Assembly (NCBI GenBank): GCA_002070565.1
Contig: MWDM01000002.1
Span: 1 to 64,000 of the forward strand
DNA: 64,000 nt
DNA from: Bacteroidetes bacterium ADurb.Bin139
GTDB lineage: Bacteria; Bacteroidota; Bacteroidia; Bacteroidales; UBA932
Direction of reading: 5' to 3'
Shown here: one piece after another, positions 39,770 through 49,763 of the stretch
How positions within the stretch are numbered: the stretch's first letter is position 1
Layout: every line of letters begins with the position of its first letter
Made by a program: the position numbers and the translations under genes
The notes under the pieces: generated by a model
What the model saw: only the letters and a program-made list of their open reading frames with translations
Told to the model about the DNA's origin: nothing
The model's database searches: none

Positions 39770-41119
39770 TCAAGATCTGTTCCTGAAAATCCACAAGATC
39801 TGGTTAATCCTTTTCATTTCGGCGGGTATGTCGATATCCTGGGGACAATGCTGTTTGCATACCCCGCATGCCGTGCAATTGTGCGACTGGCTTTGAGCAG
39901 GAATGGTCTTATTGAAATGGTCAAGGAATGCCTGTCCTTTGGCCAAAAAGTCTTCGTTTTCCGGACCGTTTATGTCGGGGACCATATTCTGTACCACCAT
40001 TTCATTGTAGGTACTGAAAACTAGTGGAATATCAACTCCATAGGAACAAGGCATACAATAGGCACAGCCTGTACAGGGCACCTGCGATATTTTGCGGTAC
40101 GCTTCCAGGGCCCTGGCTATCACTTCATATTCCGCCTTATTTAATGGTTTGAATTTTCTGAATGTATTGATGTTCTCTTCCAGATGTTCCTTAACGTTCA
40201 TCCCGCTCAAAACAGTCAGCACGTTGGGATGTGATGCCACATAACGGAATGCCCATCTGGCAGGACTTCCGGTTGGGTCGGCCTCTGCAAGGATTCCCGC
40301 TGCCTCTGCATTAAGTGTGGCCAGTGCTCCACCGCGCAATGGTTCCATGACAAGGCACTGTATGCCTTTTTTTTCAATCTGTTCATACATGTATCTGGCA
40401 TTCTGCACTTCCCAGTCCAGGTAGTTCATCTGGATCATAACAAAGTCCCAGGCGTACTGTTCCAGCAAATAATCCATCGTTTCTTCGTTCCCGTGGAATG
40501 AAAAGCCCAGCCGCCTGATGCGACCGTTTGCCTTTTCTTCTGTCAGGTATTCCAGCACACCGGTATCACGGTATGCCTTGTTGAAATCGTCAATGGAAGA
40601 GAGGGCGTGCAGCAGGTAAAAATCAAAATAATTCACCTGGCATTTGTTCAATTGTTCGCTGAACAGTTCCTTACCTCTTTCCAGGCTTGTTACCAGCCAG
40701 GTAGGCATTTTTGTGGCCAGGCAGAAGGTGTCTCGCGGGAAATCTTTCAGTATTTCTCCCGCGACAATCTCTGATTCACCATTGTGGTAATTGTATGCCG
40801 TATCAAAGTAATTGATCCCGTTTGCATAGGCATACCCGAGCAATTCCCTGGTCTTGTCCCGGTCAATGACCATGTTTCCCTCCTGGTTCCGGACGGTAGG
40901 CAGGCGCATGCAGCCGAAAGCCAACAGAGATATCTGTTCTCCCAGAACTTTATCTTTTCTTGTGGTTATTGGCCTGACATCGCCTTTCTTGAGCGACTCC
41001 CTGAGTTTGTCATTAAGGGGTGTAAACCGGAGGACTGCATAGATTCCGGCTACTCCCAAAACACTAGTTCCAAAATACTTCAAGGCTTTTCTCCTGCTGA
41101 TTTTTTTATCTTCGTCCAT
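39770..41119 (-). CDS. Tat-exported aldo/keto reductase with C-terminal ferredoxin domain
   Basis: A 449-residue oxidoreductase. The N-terminus KISRRKALKYFGTSVLGVAG (residues 6-25) is a twin-arginine-type signal, so the protein probably folds with cofactors before export. Aldo/keto reductase barrel about 45-330: NYFDTAYNYHNGESE (Asp and Tyr), LATKMPTW (Lys), FYLLHAL (His). The C-terminal region carries two cluster motifs, CTGCAYCMPCSYGVDIP and CTACGVCKQHCPQDIDIP. The ATG at 41119 is used; the longer frame overlaps the plsC start region. This architecture is frequent in anaerobes, with substrates mostly unknown. Confidence 0.93.
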   Translation of the reverse strand: MDEDKKISRRKALKYFGTSVLGVAGIYAVLRFTPLNDKLRESLKKGDVRPITTRKDKVLGEQISLLAFGCMRLPTVRNQEGNMVIDRDKTRELLGYAYANGINYFDTAYNYHNGESEIVAGEILKDFPRDTFCLATKMPTWLVTSLERGKELFSEQLNKCQVNYFDFYLLHALSSIDDFNKAYRDTGVLEYLTEEKANGRIRRLGFSFHGNEETMDYLLEQYAWDFVMIQMNYLDWEVQNARYMYEQIEKKGIQCLVMEPLRGGALATLNAEAAGILAEADPTGSPARWAFRYVASHPNVLTVLSGMNVKEHLEENINTFRKFKPLNKAEYEVIARALEAYRKISQVPCTGCAYCMPCSYGVDIPLVFSTYNEMVVQNMVPDINGPENEDFLAKGQAFLDHFNKTIPAQSQSHNCTACGVCKQHCPQDIDIPAEMKRINQILWIFRNRS

Positions 41120-41171
41120 CGTGGTAAGATTTTCACATTGGTTTGGAATCATAAAATTACTCATTTTTTTA

Positions 41172-41179
41172 TACCTTTG
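41172..41179 (+). promoter_or_regulatory. Bacteroidota -7 box (TACCTTTG)
   Basis: A TAnnTTTG match ending 5 bases before the ATG at 41185 of the acyltransferase gene. Confidence 0.6.
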
Positions 41180-41184
41180 CACCA

Positions 41185-41742
41185 ATGATCAAGCAAAAAA
41201 TCTGCGCATTCATCGCCACCCGCATCATGGGATGGAAACTTGTGGGAAAACCCATCCCCGTGCCCAAATGCATTATTCTGGGCGTACCACATACTTCTAT
41301 GTGGGATTTTGTAATCTCCTTCCTTTTTTATACCGGGATCGGAGGAAACGCCAAAGTACTGGTCAAGAGTGATGTTTTCATATGGCCGCTCAGGGGCCTG
41401 TTGCGCTGGGCGGGAGCCATCCCTGTTGACCGTGGTAAAGGAGCCGCTTTTACCAGGCATACCATAGAAGCTATACGTAACCAGGAAACCATCCACCTTG
41501 CCATAGCCCCTGAAGGCACGCGCAAAGCCACAAAAAACTGGAAAGCGGGTTTTCACACGCTTTCCAGAGTACTTGACATTCCCGTGTATTACGGATACTT
41601 TGACTGGGGTCGCAAAGAGATAGGAGTGGCAGAGCAAATCCTGATCACCGATGATGTCAAAGCCGATATGCAGCGCATCAAACAATGGTATATAGACAAA
41701 GGCGTTATCGGGAAACACCCTGAACGGTTTGATCCCTACTAA
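41185..41742 (+). CDS. PlsC-like 1-acyl-glycerol-3-phosphate acyltransferase family protein
   Basis: A 185-residue membrane-associated acyltransferase. The catalytic H-x4-D motif is present as PHTSMWDF (residues 35-42), and the phosphate-binding motif as IAPEGTRK (about 110-117). The protein is shorter than classical PlsC (about 240) and belongs to the small YihG/Bacteroidota-type group. It may acylate lysophosphatidate or another lipid. The last 38 bases overlap, on the opposite strand, the 3' end of clpB. Confidence 0.9.
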   Translation: MIKQKICAFIATRIMGWKLVGKPIPVPKCIILGVPHTSMWDFVISFLFYTGIGGNAKVLVKSDVFIWPLRGLLRWAGAIPVDRGKGAAFTRHTIEAIRNQETIHLAIAPEGTRKATKNWKAGFHTLSRVLDIPVYYGYFDWGRKEIGVAEQILITDDVKADMQRIKQWYIDKGVIGKHPERFDPY

Positions 41743-44320
41743 GATTCTGCAGGATCAATCCGCTCCCGTCGCTATCTACCAGAACAGTCTGATTTACATC
41801 CACAGATCCTTCCAGGATCCTGATTGCCAATTCGTTTACCAATTCTCTCTGTAGCAGGCGCTTTAGAGGCCTTGCCCCGTAAGACGGTTCGTACCCTTTG
41901 ATCTGCAGGTAATCCAGTGCGTTTTCCGTAAGTTCTATGCCTATGCCTTTAGCGTTCAGGGTATTGTCAAGGGCTTTGAGCTGAAGTTTTAGAATATCCC
42001 TGACGTTTCCAGGGGTGAGGGCATGGAACATGATGATCTCGTCAATACGGTTCAGGAACTCGGGCCGGATGGTTTGGCGAAGCAATTCCATCACCTGCTC
42101 TTTTGTTTTTTCAAAAAGGGCCATATCCCCGGGGTCTTCCTGCAGGCTGTTCTGTATCAAATGGGATCCCATGTTGGAAGTCATAATCAGGATGGTGTTT
42201 TTGAAGTCGGCCACACGTCCCTTATTGTCGGTCAGCCGGCCATCGTCCAGAACCTGTAACAGTATGTTGAACACATCGGGGTGGGCCTTTTCTATTTCGT
42301 CCAGCAAAATTACCGAATACGGTTTTCTTCGCACCGCTTCTGTAAGCTGCCCTCCTTCGTCGTATCCCACGTATCCCGGAGGCGCACCCACCAGACGGCT
42401 TACCGAGTGGCGTTCCTGGTATTCGCTCATGTCAATGCGGGTGATCAGGTTTTCATCGTCAAAGAGGAATTCTGCCAGGGCTTTTGCCAACTCTGTTTTT
42501 CCCACTCCGGTCGTTCCCAGGAAAAGGAACGAACCTATGGGTTTTCGGGGGTCCTGAAGACCTGCCCTGCTGCGTCGTACAGCATCGGCAACTGCCTTGA
42601 TAGCTTCATCCTGACCAATGACACGTTTATGCAATTCGTCTTCAAGATGGAGCAGTTTCTCCCGCTCTGCTGTGAGCATGCGCTGGACAGGTATGCCCGT
42701 CCATTTGGATACGATCTCTGCTATATCCTCTTCGGTAACTGATTCCTTGATCAGGGACTGGGTAAAGGACTCCTTCTTCCGGTTAAGTTCACCTATGGCT
42801 TTCTCCAGTTCCACGATCTTTCCATACCGGATCTCTGCCACACGGCCGTAATCTCCGCGGCGTTCCGCTTCGGCGGCTGCAAACCGGAGTTCTTCCATCT
42901 GTTTCTTCTTTTGCTGAATTTCTTCAAGAACCGATTTTTCTTCCTGCCAACGGGCCCGTTGTATATCACACCGGGCAGAAAGTTCCTCTATCTCTTTGCT
43001 TAAGGCTTCAATTTTTTCTTTGTCCTTTTCACGTTTGATGGCTTCCCGTTCTATCTCAAGCTGGCGGATCTTGCGGTCAAGTTCGTCAATACATACGGGC
43101 ACAGAACTCATTTCGAGCCTCAGCCTGGCAGCCGCCTCGTCCACCAGGTCAATGGCCTTGTCGGGCAGAAAACGGTTGGTGATATAACGGTGTGACAGCT
43201 CCACGGCAGAGATCAGGGCATCGTCCTTGATCTGGACCTTATGATGCTGTTCATACCTTTCTTTCAATCCCCTGAGTATGGATATGGCTTCGGCCGGAGA
43301 AGGTTCTTCCACCATGACCATTTGAAAACGTCTTTCCAGGGCTTTATCCTGCTCAAAAAATTTCTGGTATTCCCCCAGTGTGGTCGAACCGACAGCACGC
43401 AATTCCCCCCTGGCCAGGGCAGGTTTAAGGATATTGGCAGCATCCATGGCCCCCTCGCCTTTTCCAGCCCCTACAAGGGTATGAATCTCGTCAATAAAAA
43501 GAATGATCTCCCCTTCAGCGGCAATCACTTCTTTGATCACAGACTTGAGCCGTTCCTCAAACTCTCCCTTGTATTTTGCCCCGGCTATCAGGGCGCCCAT
43601 ATCCAGCGAAAAAATTCGTTTGCTTTTAAGCATATCGGGAACATCTCCCGTAACTATCCTCTGGGCGATCCCCTCGGCAATGGCCGTTTTGCCCACACCG
43701 GGCTCACCCACCAGTATGGGATTGTTCTTGGTCCGCCTGCTGAGGATCTGCAGCACACGGCGTATTTCATCGTCACGTCCTATGACGGGGTCAATCTTGC
43801 CTTTAACAGACATCTCATTCAGGTTGATGGCGTATTTATTGAGGGCATCAAATGTTTGTTCATCTGTCTGCGAATCCACTTTTCTACCCTGCCGTACGCC
43901 CTCTATGGCTTTTTGCAGCAGTTTTTCGTCCAGACCTGCTGAACGCAGCAATTTTGCCACGTTGTCCTTTCCTGCACAAACACCCGCCAGGATATGTTCC
44001 ACCGTGATAAACTGGTCGCCCATCCTGCCCGCAATATCCATTGCCTTTTGAAGGGCATCCTGTGAGTCCCTTGACAAATAGGCATCTGCGGCTCCCTGTT
44101 GCCTGGGGTATTTTTCCAATATAAGGTCAAGTTCCTGTTCAAGGGCCTCTGTATTTACCCCTGTTTTTTGCAAAAGATAAGTACCAATACCCTCGCTGTC
44201 GGCAAGTATGGCTTTTAGTATATGTCCCGTTTCAACAACCTGGTTGGAACCGGACCTGGCTTTCAGAATTGCTGATTGCAGCAGCTCCTGTGCCTGAATT
44301 GTATATTTTTGTTCATTCAT
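41705..44320 (-). CDS. clpB: ClpB disaggregase (Hsp104 family)
   Basis: An 871-residue AAA+ chaperone that, with DnaK, extracts polypeptides from aggregates. Clp-N repeats (1-145), first AAA domain with Walker [14 protein letters not shown] and Walker [14 protein letters not shown], the coiled-coil middle domain (about 410-530, [25 protein letters not shown]), and the second AAA domain with [14 protein letters not shown] and [15 protein letters not shown]. The pore loop is [11 protein letters not shown] and the second is GYVGYDEGG. Length is normal. Divergent from queE; a TGACA-AAT-TGTCA dyad lies between. Confidence 0.98.
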   Translation of the reverse strand: MNEQKYTIQAQELLQSAILKARSGSNQVVETGHILKAILADSEGIGTYLLQKTGVNTEALEQELDLILEKYPRQQGAADAYLSRDSQDALQKAMDIAGRMGDQFITVEHILAGVCAGKDNVAKLLRSAGLDEKLLQKAIEGVRQGRKVDSQTDEQTFDALNKYAINLNEMSVKGKIDPVIGRDDEIRRVLQILSRRTKNNPILVGEPGVGKTAIAEGIAQRIVTGDVPDMLKSKRIFSLDMGALIAGAKYKGEFEERLKSVIKEVIAAEGEIILFIDEIHTLVGAGKGEGAMDAANILKPALARGELRAVGSTTLGEYQKFFEQDKALERRFQMVMVEEPSPAEAISILRGLKERYEQHHKVQIKDDALISAVELSHRYITNRFLPDKAIDLVDEAAARLRLEMSSVPVCIDELDRKIRQLEIEREAIKREKDKEKIEALSKEIEELSARCDIQRARWQEEKSVLEEIQQKKKQMEELRFAAAEAERRGDYGRVAEIRYGKIVELEKAIGELNRKKESFTQSLIKESVTEEDIAEIVSKWTGIPVQRMLTAEREKLLHLEDELHKRVIGQDEAIKAVADAVRRSRAGLQDPRKPIGSFLFLGTTGVGKTELAKALAEFLFDDENLITRIDMSEYQERHSVSRLVGAPPGYVGYDEGGQLTEAVRRKPYSVILLDEIEKAHPDVFNILLQVLDDGRLTDNKGRVADFKNTILIMTSNMGSHLIQNSLQEDPGDMALFEKTKEQVMELLRQTIRPEFLNRIDEIIMFHALTPGNVRDILKLQLKALDNTLNAKGIGIELTENALDYLQIKGYEPSYGARPLKRLLQRELVNELAIRILEGSVDVNQTVLVDSDGSGLILQNLSRDQTVQGVSR

Positions 44321-44362
44321 AGTACCCCGATTAGCTCAAACCTTGTTCCAAACCTGTTTTTC

Positions 44363-44375
44363 TGACAAATTGTCA
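44363..44375. promoter_or_regulatory. TGACA-AAT-TGTCA dyad between clpB and queE
   Basis: A 5-bp perfect dyad with a 3-base centre in the 78-base divergent gap. It lies 11 bases before the queE -7 box and could bind a dimeric regulator of either gene. It is not a CIRCE element. Confidence 0.45.
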
Positions 44376-44386
44376 CAATATTTCTT

Positions 44387-44394
44387 TACATTTG
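44387..44394 (+). promoter_or_regulatory. Bacteroidota -7 box (TACATTTG)
   Basis: A TAnnTTTG match ending 4 bases before the ATG of queE at 44399. Confidence 0.6.
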
Positions 44395-44398
44395 TACA

Positions 44399-45019
44399 AT
44401 GAATTCACTTTTGGATGAAGGCCGCCTGCTCCCGCTTGCAGAAGATTTTTACACCATTCAGGGAGAAGGATATCATATGGGAAAAGCCGCTTATTTTATC
44501 AGGCTCGGCGGGTGCGATGTGGGGTGTGCCTGGTGTGACTCCAAATTTACCTGGAACCCCAAGTTGTTTCCACCGGTACCTGTAACAGAGATCATGAGCA
44601 GGGTTGTCAAATGTACTGCCCGGGCTGTGGTGATCACGGGGGGTGAACCACTTTCCTACCCTTTGGGTGTATTGTGTAAAGAATTGAAAAATTACGGAAT
44701 AGAAATATTTCTGGAAACATCAGGTTCGCAACCCATGAGCGGTGAAATGGATTGGATTTGTCTCTCTCCCAAGCAAAACCATCCTCCACTCCCTGAAATC
44801 TATCCGTTGGCCAGCGAGTTGAAAGTGATCATTACCGGACCGCTGGATATGGAATGGGCCGAGTTCAACCGAAGGAAAGTGGGCCCGCAATGCCACCTTT
44901 ACCTGCAACCCGAATGGAGCCGGAGGGAAGCTGTCCTGCCGCATATTATTTCCTACGTCAAAGCCAACCCTTCCTGGAAAATATCACTGCAAACCCATAA
45001 ATACATTAATATACCCTAA
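44399..45019 (+). CDS. queE: 7-carboxy-7-deazaguanine synthase (radical SAM)
   Basis: A 206-residue radical SAM enzyme that forms the deazaguanine ring for preQ0/queuosine. Seen: the substrate-contact start LAEDFYTIQGEGYHMGKAAYFIRLGGC and the cluster motif CDVGCAWCDSKFTWN (C-x3-C-x2-C), followed by VVITGGEPLSYP, IFLETSGSQP, ICLSPK and a short C-terminus (LQTHKYINIP). Length is typical of QueE. queC and queD are not in the window. The next gene, a C1 peptidase, begins 13 bases later. Confidence 0.96.
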   Translation: MNSLLDEGRLLPLAEDFYTIQGEGYHMGKAAYFIRLGGCDVGCAWCDSKFTWNPKLFPPVPVTEIMSRVVKCTARAVVITGGEPLSYPLGVLCKELKNYGIEIFLETSGSQPMSGEMDWICLSPKQNHPPLPEIYPLASELKVIITGPLDMEWAEFNRRKVGPQCHLYLQPEWSRREAVLPHIISYVKANPSWKISLQTHKYINIP

Positions 45020-45032
45020 AACAACACTGATT

Positions 45033-46232
45033 ATGAAACAATTATTGATCTGGTTTGTAACCCTGGCAGCATTTACCATCCAGGCTACAGCACAGGAACA
45101 GGAACAGAAAAAAGAAGAAGGTTTCCAGTTCACTGTTGTGAAAGAGAATCCCATTACATCGGTTAAGAACCAGAGTAGTACAGGTACCTGCTGGAGTTTT
45201 TCTTCATTGGGTTTCATGGAATCTGAACTACTGAGAATGGGAAAAGGCGAATACGATCTGTCAGAAATGTTTGTTGTATCAAGAACATATACAGACAAGG
45301 CAGATAAATACATACGTCTTGACGGAGCCCTGAACTTTGCACAGGGTGGCGGATTTGATGATTACCTTTATGTAATACGCAAATACGGTATGGTTCCCAA
45401 CCAGGTAATGCCCGGGCTCAATTACGGCGAAGACGTTCACCGCCATGGAGAACTCACAGCCGTTCTGACAGGCATTGTCGAAGCAGTGAAAAAGAATCCC
45501 AACCGCAAACTCTCCACTGCCTGGAAAAACGCCTTCCAGGGAGCGCTGGATGCCTACCTTGGAGAAATTCCGGAAACATTCGAATACAAGGGAACCACAT
45601 ACACACCTATATCATTTGCCGCATCGCTGGGATTCAATCCCGACGATTATGTCAATATCACTTCGTTCACCCATCATCCTTTCTATACACAGTTTGCCCT
45701 GGAAATACCCGACAACTGGCTTTGGGGCACTTCCTACAACGTTCCCATGGAAGAGATGATGTCTGTGATAGACCATGCCATCATGGAAGGTTATACCGTG
45801 CTCTGGGCTTCGGACGTTTCCGAGCAAGGCTTCGGAAGAAACGGGATCGCCATGTACCCGACGACCGATCCCAAAGAAATGATTGGCTCGGACCAGGCAC
45901 GCTGGCTGGAAATGTCCGCCACAGAAAGAAGCAACGCTTTCAGAAACCTCAAAGCTCCCGTGGCGGAGATTAAAGCAATCACCCAGGAAATGCGCCAGGA
46001 AGCTTATGATAACAAACAGACAACAGATGACCACGGCATGCAGATCTATGGAATAGCCAAAGACCAGAACGGCACAAAATACTACATGGTTAAAAACTCA
46101 TGGGGAGAAGATGCCGGAAACTACAAAGGGCTGTGGTACGTGACGGAAAAATTTGTGCAGTACAAGACCATGGACATCCAGGTGCATAAAAATGCCATAC
46201 CCAGAGAGATTAAAAAGAAACTGAACTTATAA
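45033..46232 (+). CDS. C1-family cysteine peptidase (aminopeptidase C/bleomycin hydrolase-like), copy 1
   Basis: A 399-residue exported papain-fold peptidase. Signal peptide to about ATAQ (residue 21). The active Cys is in QSSTGTCWSFSSLGFMESELLRMG; the His is in TDDHGMQIYGIAKDQNG and the Asn in MVKNSWGEDAG. The arrangement (Cys near the N-terminus, long insert, C-terminal His and Asn) is that of the bleomycin-hydrolase branch. In that family the C-terminal end can reach the active site and limit it to aminopeptidase action; here the end is a basic tail (PREIKKKLNL). Copy 2 follows 15 bases later. Confidence 0.94.
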   Translation: MKQLLIWFVTLAAFTIQATAQEQEQKKEEGFQFTVVKENPITSVKNQSSTGTCWSFSSLGFMESELLRMGKGEYDLSEMFVVSRTYTDKADKYIRLDGALNFAQGGGFDDYLYVIRKYGMVPNQVMPGLNYGEDVHRHGELTAVLTGIVEAVKKNPNRKLSTAWKNAFQGALDAYLGEIPETFEYKGTTYTPISFAASLGFNPDDYVNITSFTHHPFYTQFALEIPDNWLWGTSYNVPMEEMMSVIDHAIMEGYTVLWASDVSEQGFGRNGIAMYPTTDPKEMIGSDQARWLEMSATERSNAFRNLKAPVAEIKAITQEMRQEAYDNKQTTDDHGMQIYGIAKDQNGTKYYMVKNSWGEDAGNYKGLWYVTEKFVQYKTMDIQVHKNAIPREIKKKLNL

Positions 46233-46247
46233 CAACGTTAAAACATC

Positions 46248-47327
46248 ATGAAGAAGAACCTACTGATCTTGCTGGCAGCACTGGTGCTATCAGGCACTTT
46301 AAGCGCTCAGCAGTACGAATTCCGCACGATTGTCGACAATCCGTCCACATCACTCAAACACCAGGGCCGTACCGGCACCTGTTGGTGTTTTGCTACAATT
46401 TCCTTTCTGGAAAGCGAATTGATGCGCATGGGCAGGGAGCCCCTGGACCTGTCCGAAATGTTCATTGTCCGCAACGTTTATAAAACACGTTACTTTGACA
46501 ATTATCTGAGAACGGGTCAAGGAAATCTGGGTCCGGGTTCTGTCAGCCATACGGCCACCAAAGCCATTGCACGCTACGGATTGATCCCCGATGCGGCTTA
46601 TCCGGGTATCCAATACGACGCTCCGGGACACAACCATTCTGAATTACAGGGATATATCAATGCCATTTCCCAGGTTCCGGTAAGGATGAAAAAAATGAGT
46701 CCCGAATCGGGCCAACTGCTCGATGCACTGCTGGACATATACCTGGGCAAGGTGCCGCAAACCTTCCTCTATAACGGTAAAGAGTATACCCCCCTGTCTT
46801 TTGCCCGGTACCTGGGACTAAACATGGATGATTATGTAGAAATAACCAGTTTCACCCACCACCCCTTCTACACCCGGGTACCTGTAGAGATTCCGGATAA
46901 CTGGGAACATGAACTGTATTACAATGTTCCGCTGGATGAATACATGGCCATAGCCGATCATGCCCTGAACAATGGGTTCACCCTTGCATGGGACGGCACC
47001 CTGACAAAGGATTTTTCTCAGGAAAAGGGTGTGGCCCTGGAAATTTCTGCCGACCCTTCGGCAGATGAAGTGAACGTCACCCAGGATGTTCGCCAGGAGT
47101 GGTTTGAAACCTTCAGCACCGTGGATGACCACCTGATGCATGTTACCGGTATAGCTCAAGACCAGTATGGCGTAAAATTCTATATCACAAAGAATTCATG
47201 GGGAGAGTCGGGAACGTATAAAGGATTCATGTATATGTCGGAGCAATATTTCCGTGCACGGTGCATTGGCTATATGGTTCATAAAGACGCTATACCAAAA
47301 GATATCCGTAAAAAAATGGGACTTTGA
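46248..47327 (+). CDS. C1-family cysteine peptidase (bleomycin hydrolase-like), copy 2
   Basis: A 359-residue paralogue of the protein at 45033. Signal peptide to about LSAQ (residue 21); Cys in HQGRTGTCWCFATISFLESELMRMG, His in VDDHLMHVTGIAQDQYG and Asn in ITKNSWGES. It lacks about 40 residues in the region before the active-site His compared with copy 1 (the GSDQARWLEMSATERSN part of copy 1). The tail ends PKDIRKKMGL, parallel to PREIKKKLNL. Its last codons overlap the pssA start (TTGA). It is a tandem duplication with both catalytic sets intact. Confidence 0.94.
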   Translation: MKKNLLILLAALVLSGTLSAQQYEFRTIVDNPSTSLKHQGRTGTCWCFATISFLESELMRMGREPLDLSEMFIVRNVYKTRYFDNYLRTGQGNLGPGSVSHTATKAIARYGLIPDAAYPGIQYDAPGHNHSELQGYINAISQVPVRMKKMSPESGQLLDALLDIYLGKVPQTFLYNGKEYTPLSFARYLGLNMDDYVEITSFTHHPFYTRVPVEIPDNWEHELYYNVPLDEYMAIADHALNNGFTLAWDGTLTKDFSQEKGVALEISADPSADEVNVTQDVRQEWFETFSTVDDHLMHVTGIAQDQYGVKFYITKNSWGESGTYKGFMYMSEQYFRARCIGYMVHKDAIPKDIRKKMGL

Positions 47328-48049
47328 AAAAAATCCTGCTTCATATTCCCAATGCCATCACATCGCTGAACCTGTTGTGCGGTGCATTGGGAATTGCTTT
47401 TGTTTTCAGGGGCCGGCTGGATATTGCCTTCTGGCTGTTGATCGCGGCCGCTCTTTTTGATTTCCTGGACGGTTTTGCGGCAAGGCTGCTCAATGCATAC
47501 TCCCCCGTGGGCAAAGAGCTGGATTCTCTTGCCGATGCAATCAGCTTTGGACTGTTGCCGGCTTTTATGCTTTATGCCCTATACCTGCCTGCAGCCCCAC
47601 GCATGTGGATTTCGTTTATCCCATTGGTTGTGGCGGTATTTACGGCCATACGCCTGGCTAAGTTCAATGTCGACGCCCGCCAGAGCGAAAGTTTCCTGGG
47701 CCTTCCCAGCCCCGCCAGCGCATTGCTCATTGCAGCGGCCGTGTTTTATACAACGGGCAATCCTTTGTGGAAAGAATTCATGCAAACCACCTGGTTCATT
47801 CCCTGCCTTTCGGTGGTTATCTCTTTTCTTCTTATCAGTGAGTTACCCATGTTCTCCCTCAAGTTCAAGGGATGGAGCTTTGGCAGTAATAAGGTCAGGT
47901 ACTTATTCCTGGTTCTATGTCTAATCCTGGTCATAGTCCTGCTGGTGACCGGGAACCACCCCGGACTGGCTATGATGGGATGTATAGGCCTGTATATAGT
48001 AATGTCCGGGATCCTGAGGATCTCCGGACATTACCATCAGAGTAAGTAA
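47324..48049 (+). CDS. pssA: CDP-diacylglycerol-serine O-phosphatidyltransferase
   Basis: A 241-residue integral membrane enzyme making phosphatidylserine from CDP-DAG and serine. The CDP-alcohol phosphatidyltransferase motif D-G-x2-A-R-x8-G-x3-D-x3-D is seen as DGFAARLLNAYSPVGKELDSLAD (about residues 45-68), with six to seven hydrophobic segments around it. The start is a TTG whose TTGA overlaps the stop of the C1 peptidase; the protein then begins KKILLHIPNAITSLNLLCG, the normal family start, so no longer form is needed. The gene is probably cotranscribed with queE and the peptidases. Confidence 0.95.
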   Translation: MKKILLHIPNAITSLNLLCGALGIAFVFRGRLDIAFWLLIAAALFDFLDGFAARLLNAYSPVGKELDSLADAISFGLLPAFMLYALYLPAAPRMWISFIPLVVAVFTAIRLAKFNVDARQSESFLGLPSPASALLIAAAVFYTTGNPLWKEFMQTTWFIPCLSVVISFLLISELPMFSLKFKGWSFGSNKVRYLFLVLCLILVIVLLVTGNHPGLAMMGCIGLYIVMSGILRISGHYHQSK

Positions 48050-48053
48050 AAAA

Positions 48054-49673
48054 CTAATTCAGTTCGGGTTGGGGACCAAGGCCGAATTTTTCCACCAGCA
48101 CTTTGGTTACGTTGGACGAGAGAAATCCCGGCAGTGTGGGCCCCAGATGGATATTCTTCACTCCCAGGCTCAGCAGTCCGAGCAGAACAATGACTGCTTT
48201 CTGCTCATACCAGGCGATGTTATATAAAATGGGCAGGTCATTCACATCTTTCAGCCCAAAAGCGTCTTTCAGCGCCAGAGCTATAAGAACCAGTGAATAG
48301 CTGTCGTTACATTGTCCGGCATCCAGAACCCGGGGAATTCCGTTGATATCTCCCAACGGCAACTTGTTGTACCTGTATTTGGCGCATCCGGCTGTGAGTA
48401 TAACGTTATCCTTGGGAAGAGCCATTGCATAATCTGTATAATACTGGCGTGATTTCATACGTCCGTCGCATCCTGCCATCACTACAAAGCGTTTGATGGC
48501 TCCTGTCTTAACGGCTTCCACTACCTGATCTGCCAGGGCAATCACCTGGTTGTGTGCAAATCCTCCAATTATTTCACCTTTTTCAATTTCCCGCGGAGGC
48601 TGACAGGTTTTAGCCTTTGCTATGAGTTCAGAAAAATCTTTTTTTCCGCCTTCCTTACGGCCGGGTATGTGTTTTGCTCCCGGGTATCCGCATGAACCAG
48701 TTGTATACATGCGTTCCAGGTAAGTACCTTCTTTAGCCAGAGGCACTATGCAGTTGGTGGTGAAAAGAATCACCCCGTTGAAAGACTCGAATTCCTCACG
48801 TTGTTTCCACCAGGCATTGCCATAGTTCCCAATAAAGTGAGGATACTTCCTGAAAGCCGGATAGTAATGGGCAGGTAGCATTTCTCCGTGGGTATATACA
48901 TCTACTCCGGTTCCGGCAGTCTGTTCCAGTAAATCTTCCATATCCCTGAGATCGTGTCCGGAAATCAGGATACCGGGATTCTTGCCCACACCGATATTTA
49001 CCCGGGTCATTTGGGGATGACCGTATGTGGCTGTATTTGCCTTATCCAGTAAAGCCATTGATTTTACCCCTGCTTCACCGGTTTTCAGCACCAGGCCGAC
49101 AAGCTCATCGGCACCAATGTCATTACGGGAAACCTGGTAAAGCGCTTCTTCAAGAAAAGTGAATATTTCAACATCTGTGTGTCCCAGGTTAAAGGCATGC
49201 TCGGTATAGGCACACATGCCTTTCAAACCGTATATGGTCATTTGTTTGAGGGAACGGATATCCTCGCTGGGTTCACTTAAAACTCCCACCGTCGAGGCTA
49301 CAACCTGGTAATCGGCAGGGGTAGCTGATAATTTGACTTCAGGCATATCGGGAACATTGATACCTTCCTTTCGGGCTTGGGCCAGGAGGTCTTTTTTGAG
49401 TGCAAATCCCTTGTCTATACGCCCTGATAAGGCAGCATCATCAAAATTTGCATTGGTTATGGTGGTAAAAAGGGCATCCATCAGAAAATGGTCGGGCATA
49501 TCGGAGGCTTTCCCGTTTTGACGAAGGGCCCTCTGTACAATGGCAATCCCTCTGCAAACATAGAGCAGCAAATCCATCAGGGCCGCTGTTTGCGGCTCCT
49601 TTCCACAGACACCTTTGATCGTACAACCCTGGTTGCGGGCTGTTTCCTGGCATTGAAAACAAAACATGCTCAT
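48054..49673 (-). CDS. hcp: Hydroxylamine reductase / hybrid-cluster protein
   Basis: A 539-residue iron-sulfur enzyme that reduces NO or hydroxylamine and protects against nitrosative stress. The N-terminal cysteines (C5, C8, C17, C23 in [19 protein letters not shown]) bind the [4Fe-4S] cluster in the class I pattern; hybrid-cluster ligands appear in [45 protein letters not shown] and [11 protein letters not shown]. It appears intact, in contrast to the two genes upstream (ferredoxin and Crp regulator) that would normally supply electrons and control. No clear -7 box was found; TATATTTA lies upstream on the minus strand. Confidence 0.97.
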   Translation of the reverse strand: MSMFCFQCQETARNQGCTIKGVCGKEPQTAALMDLLLYVCRGIAIVQRALRQNGKASDMPDHFLMDALFTTITNANFDDAALSGRIDKGFALKKDLLAQARKEGINVPDMPEVKLSATPADYQVVASTVGVLSEPSEDIRSLKQMTIYGLKGMCAYTEHAFNLGHTDVEIFTFLEEALYQVSRNDIGADELVGLVLKTGEAGVKSMALLDKANTATYGHPQMTRVNIGVGKNPGILISGHDLRDMEDLLEQTAGTGVDVYTHGEMLPAHYYPAFRKYPHFIGNYGNAWWKQREEFESFNGVILFTTNCIVPLAKEGTYLERMYTTGSCGYPGAKHIPGRKEGGKKDFSELIAKAKTCQPPREIEKGEIIGGFAHNQVIALADQVVEAVKTGAIKRFVVMAGCDGRMKSRQYYTDYAMALPKDNVILTAGCAKYRYNKLPLGDINGIPRVLDAGQCNDSYSLVLIALALKDAFGLKDVNDLPILYNIAWYEQKAVIVLLGLLSLGVKNIHLGPTLPGFLSSNVTKVLVEKFGLGPQPELN

Positions 49674-49763
49674 AATTTATTTATTAATTGGTTATAAATA
49701 TAGTTTTTTTATTTAAGCCATTTTCCGTTTTCAGGTTTCCCTGTGTTGTAAATATGACTTTTT

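Noticed and set aside
42015-42557. 180-codon frame opposite clpB
   Set aside because: Antisense to the second AAA domain; no recognisable domain.
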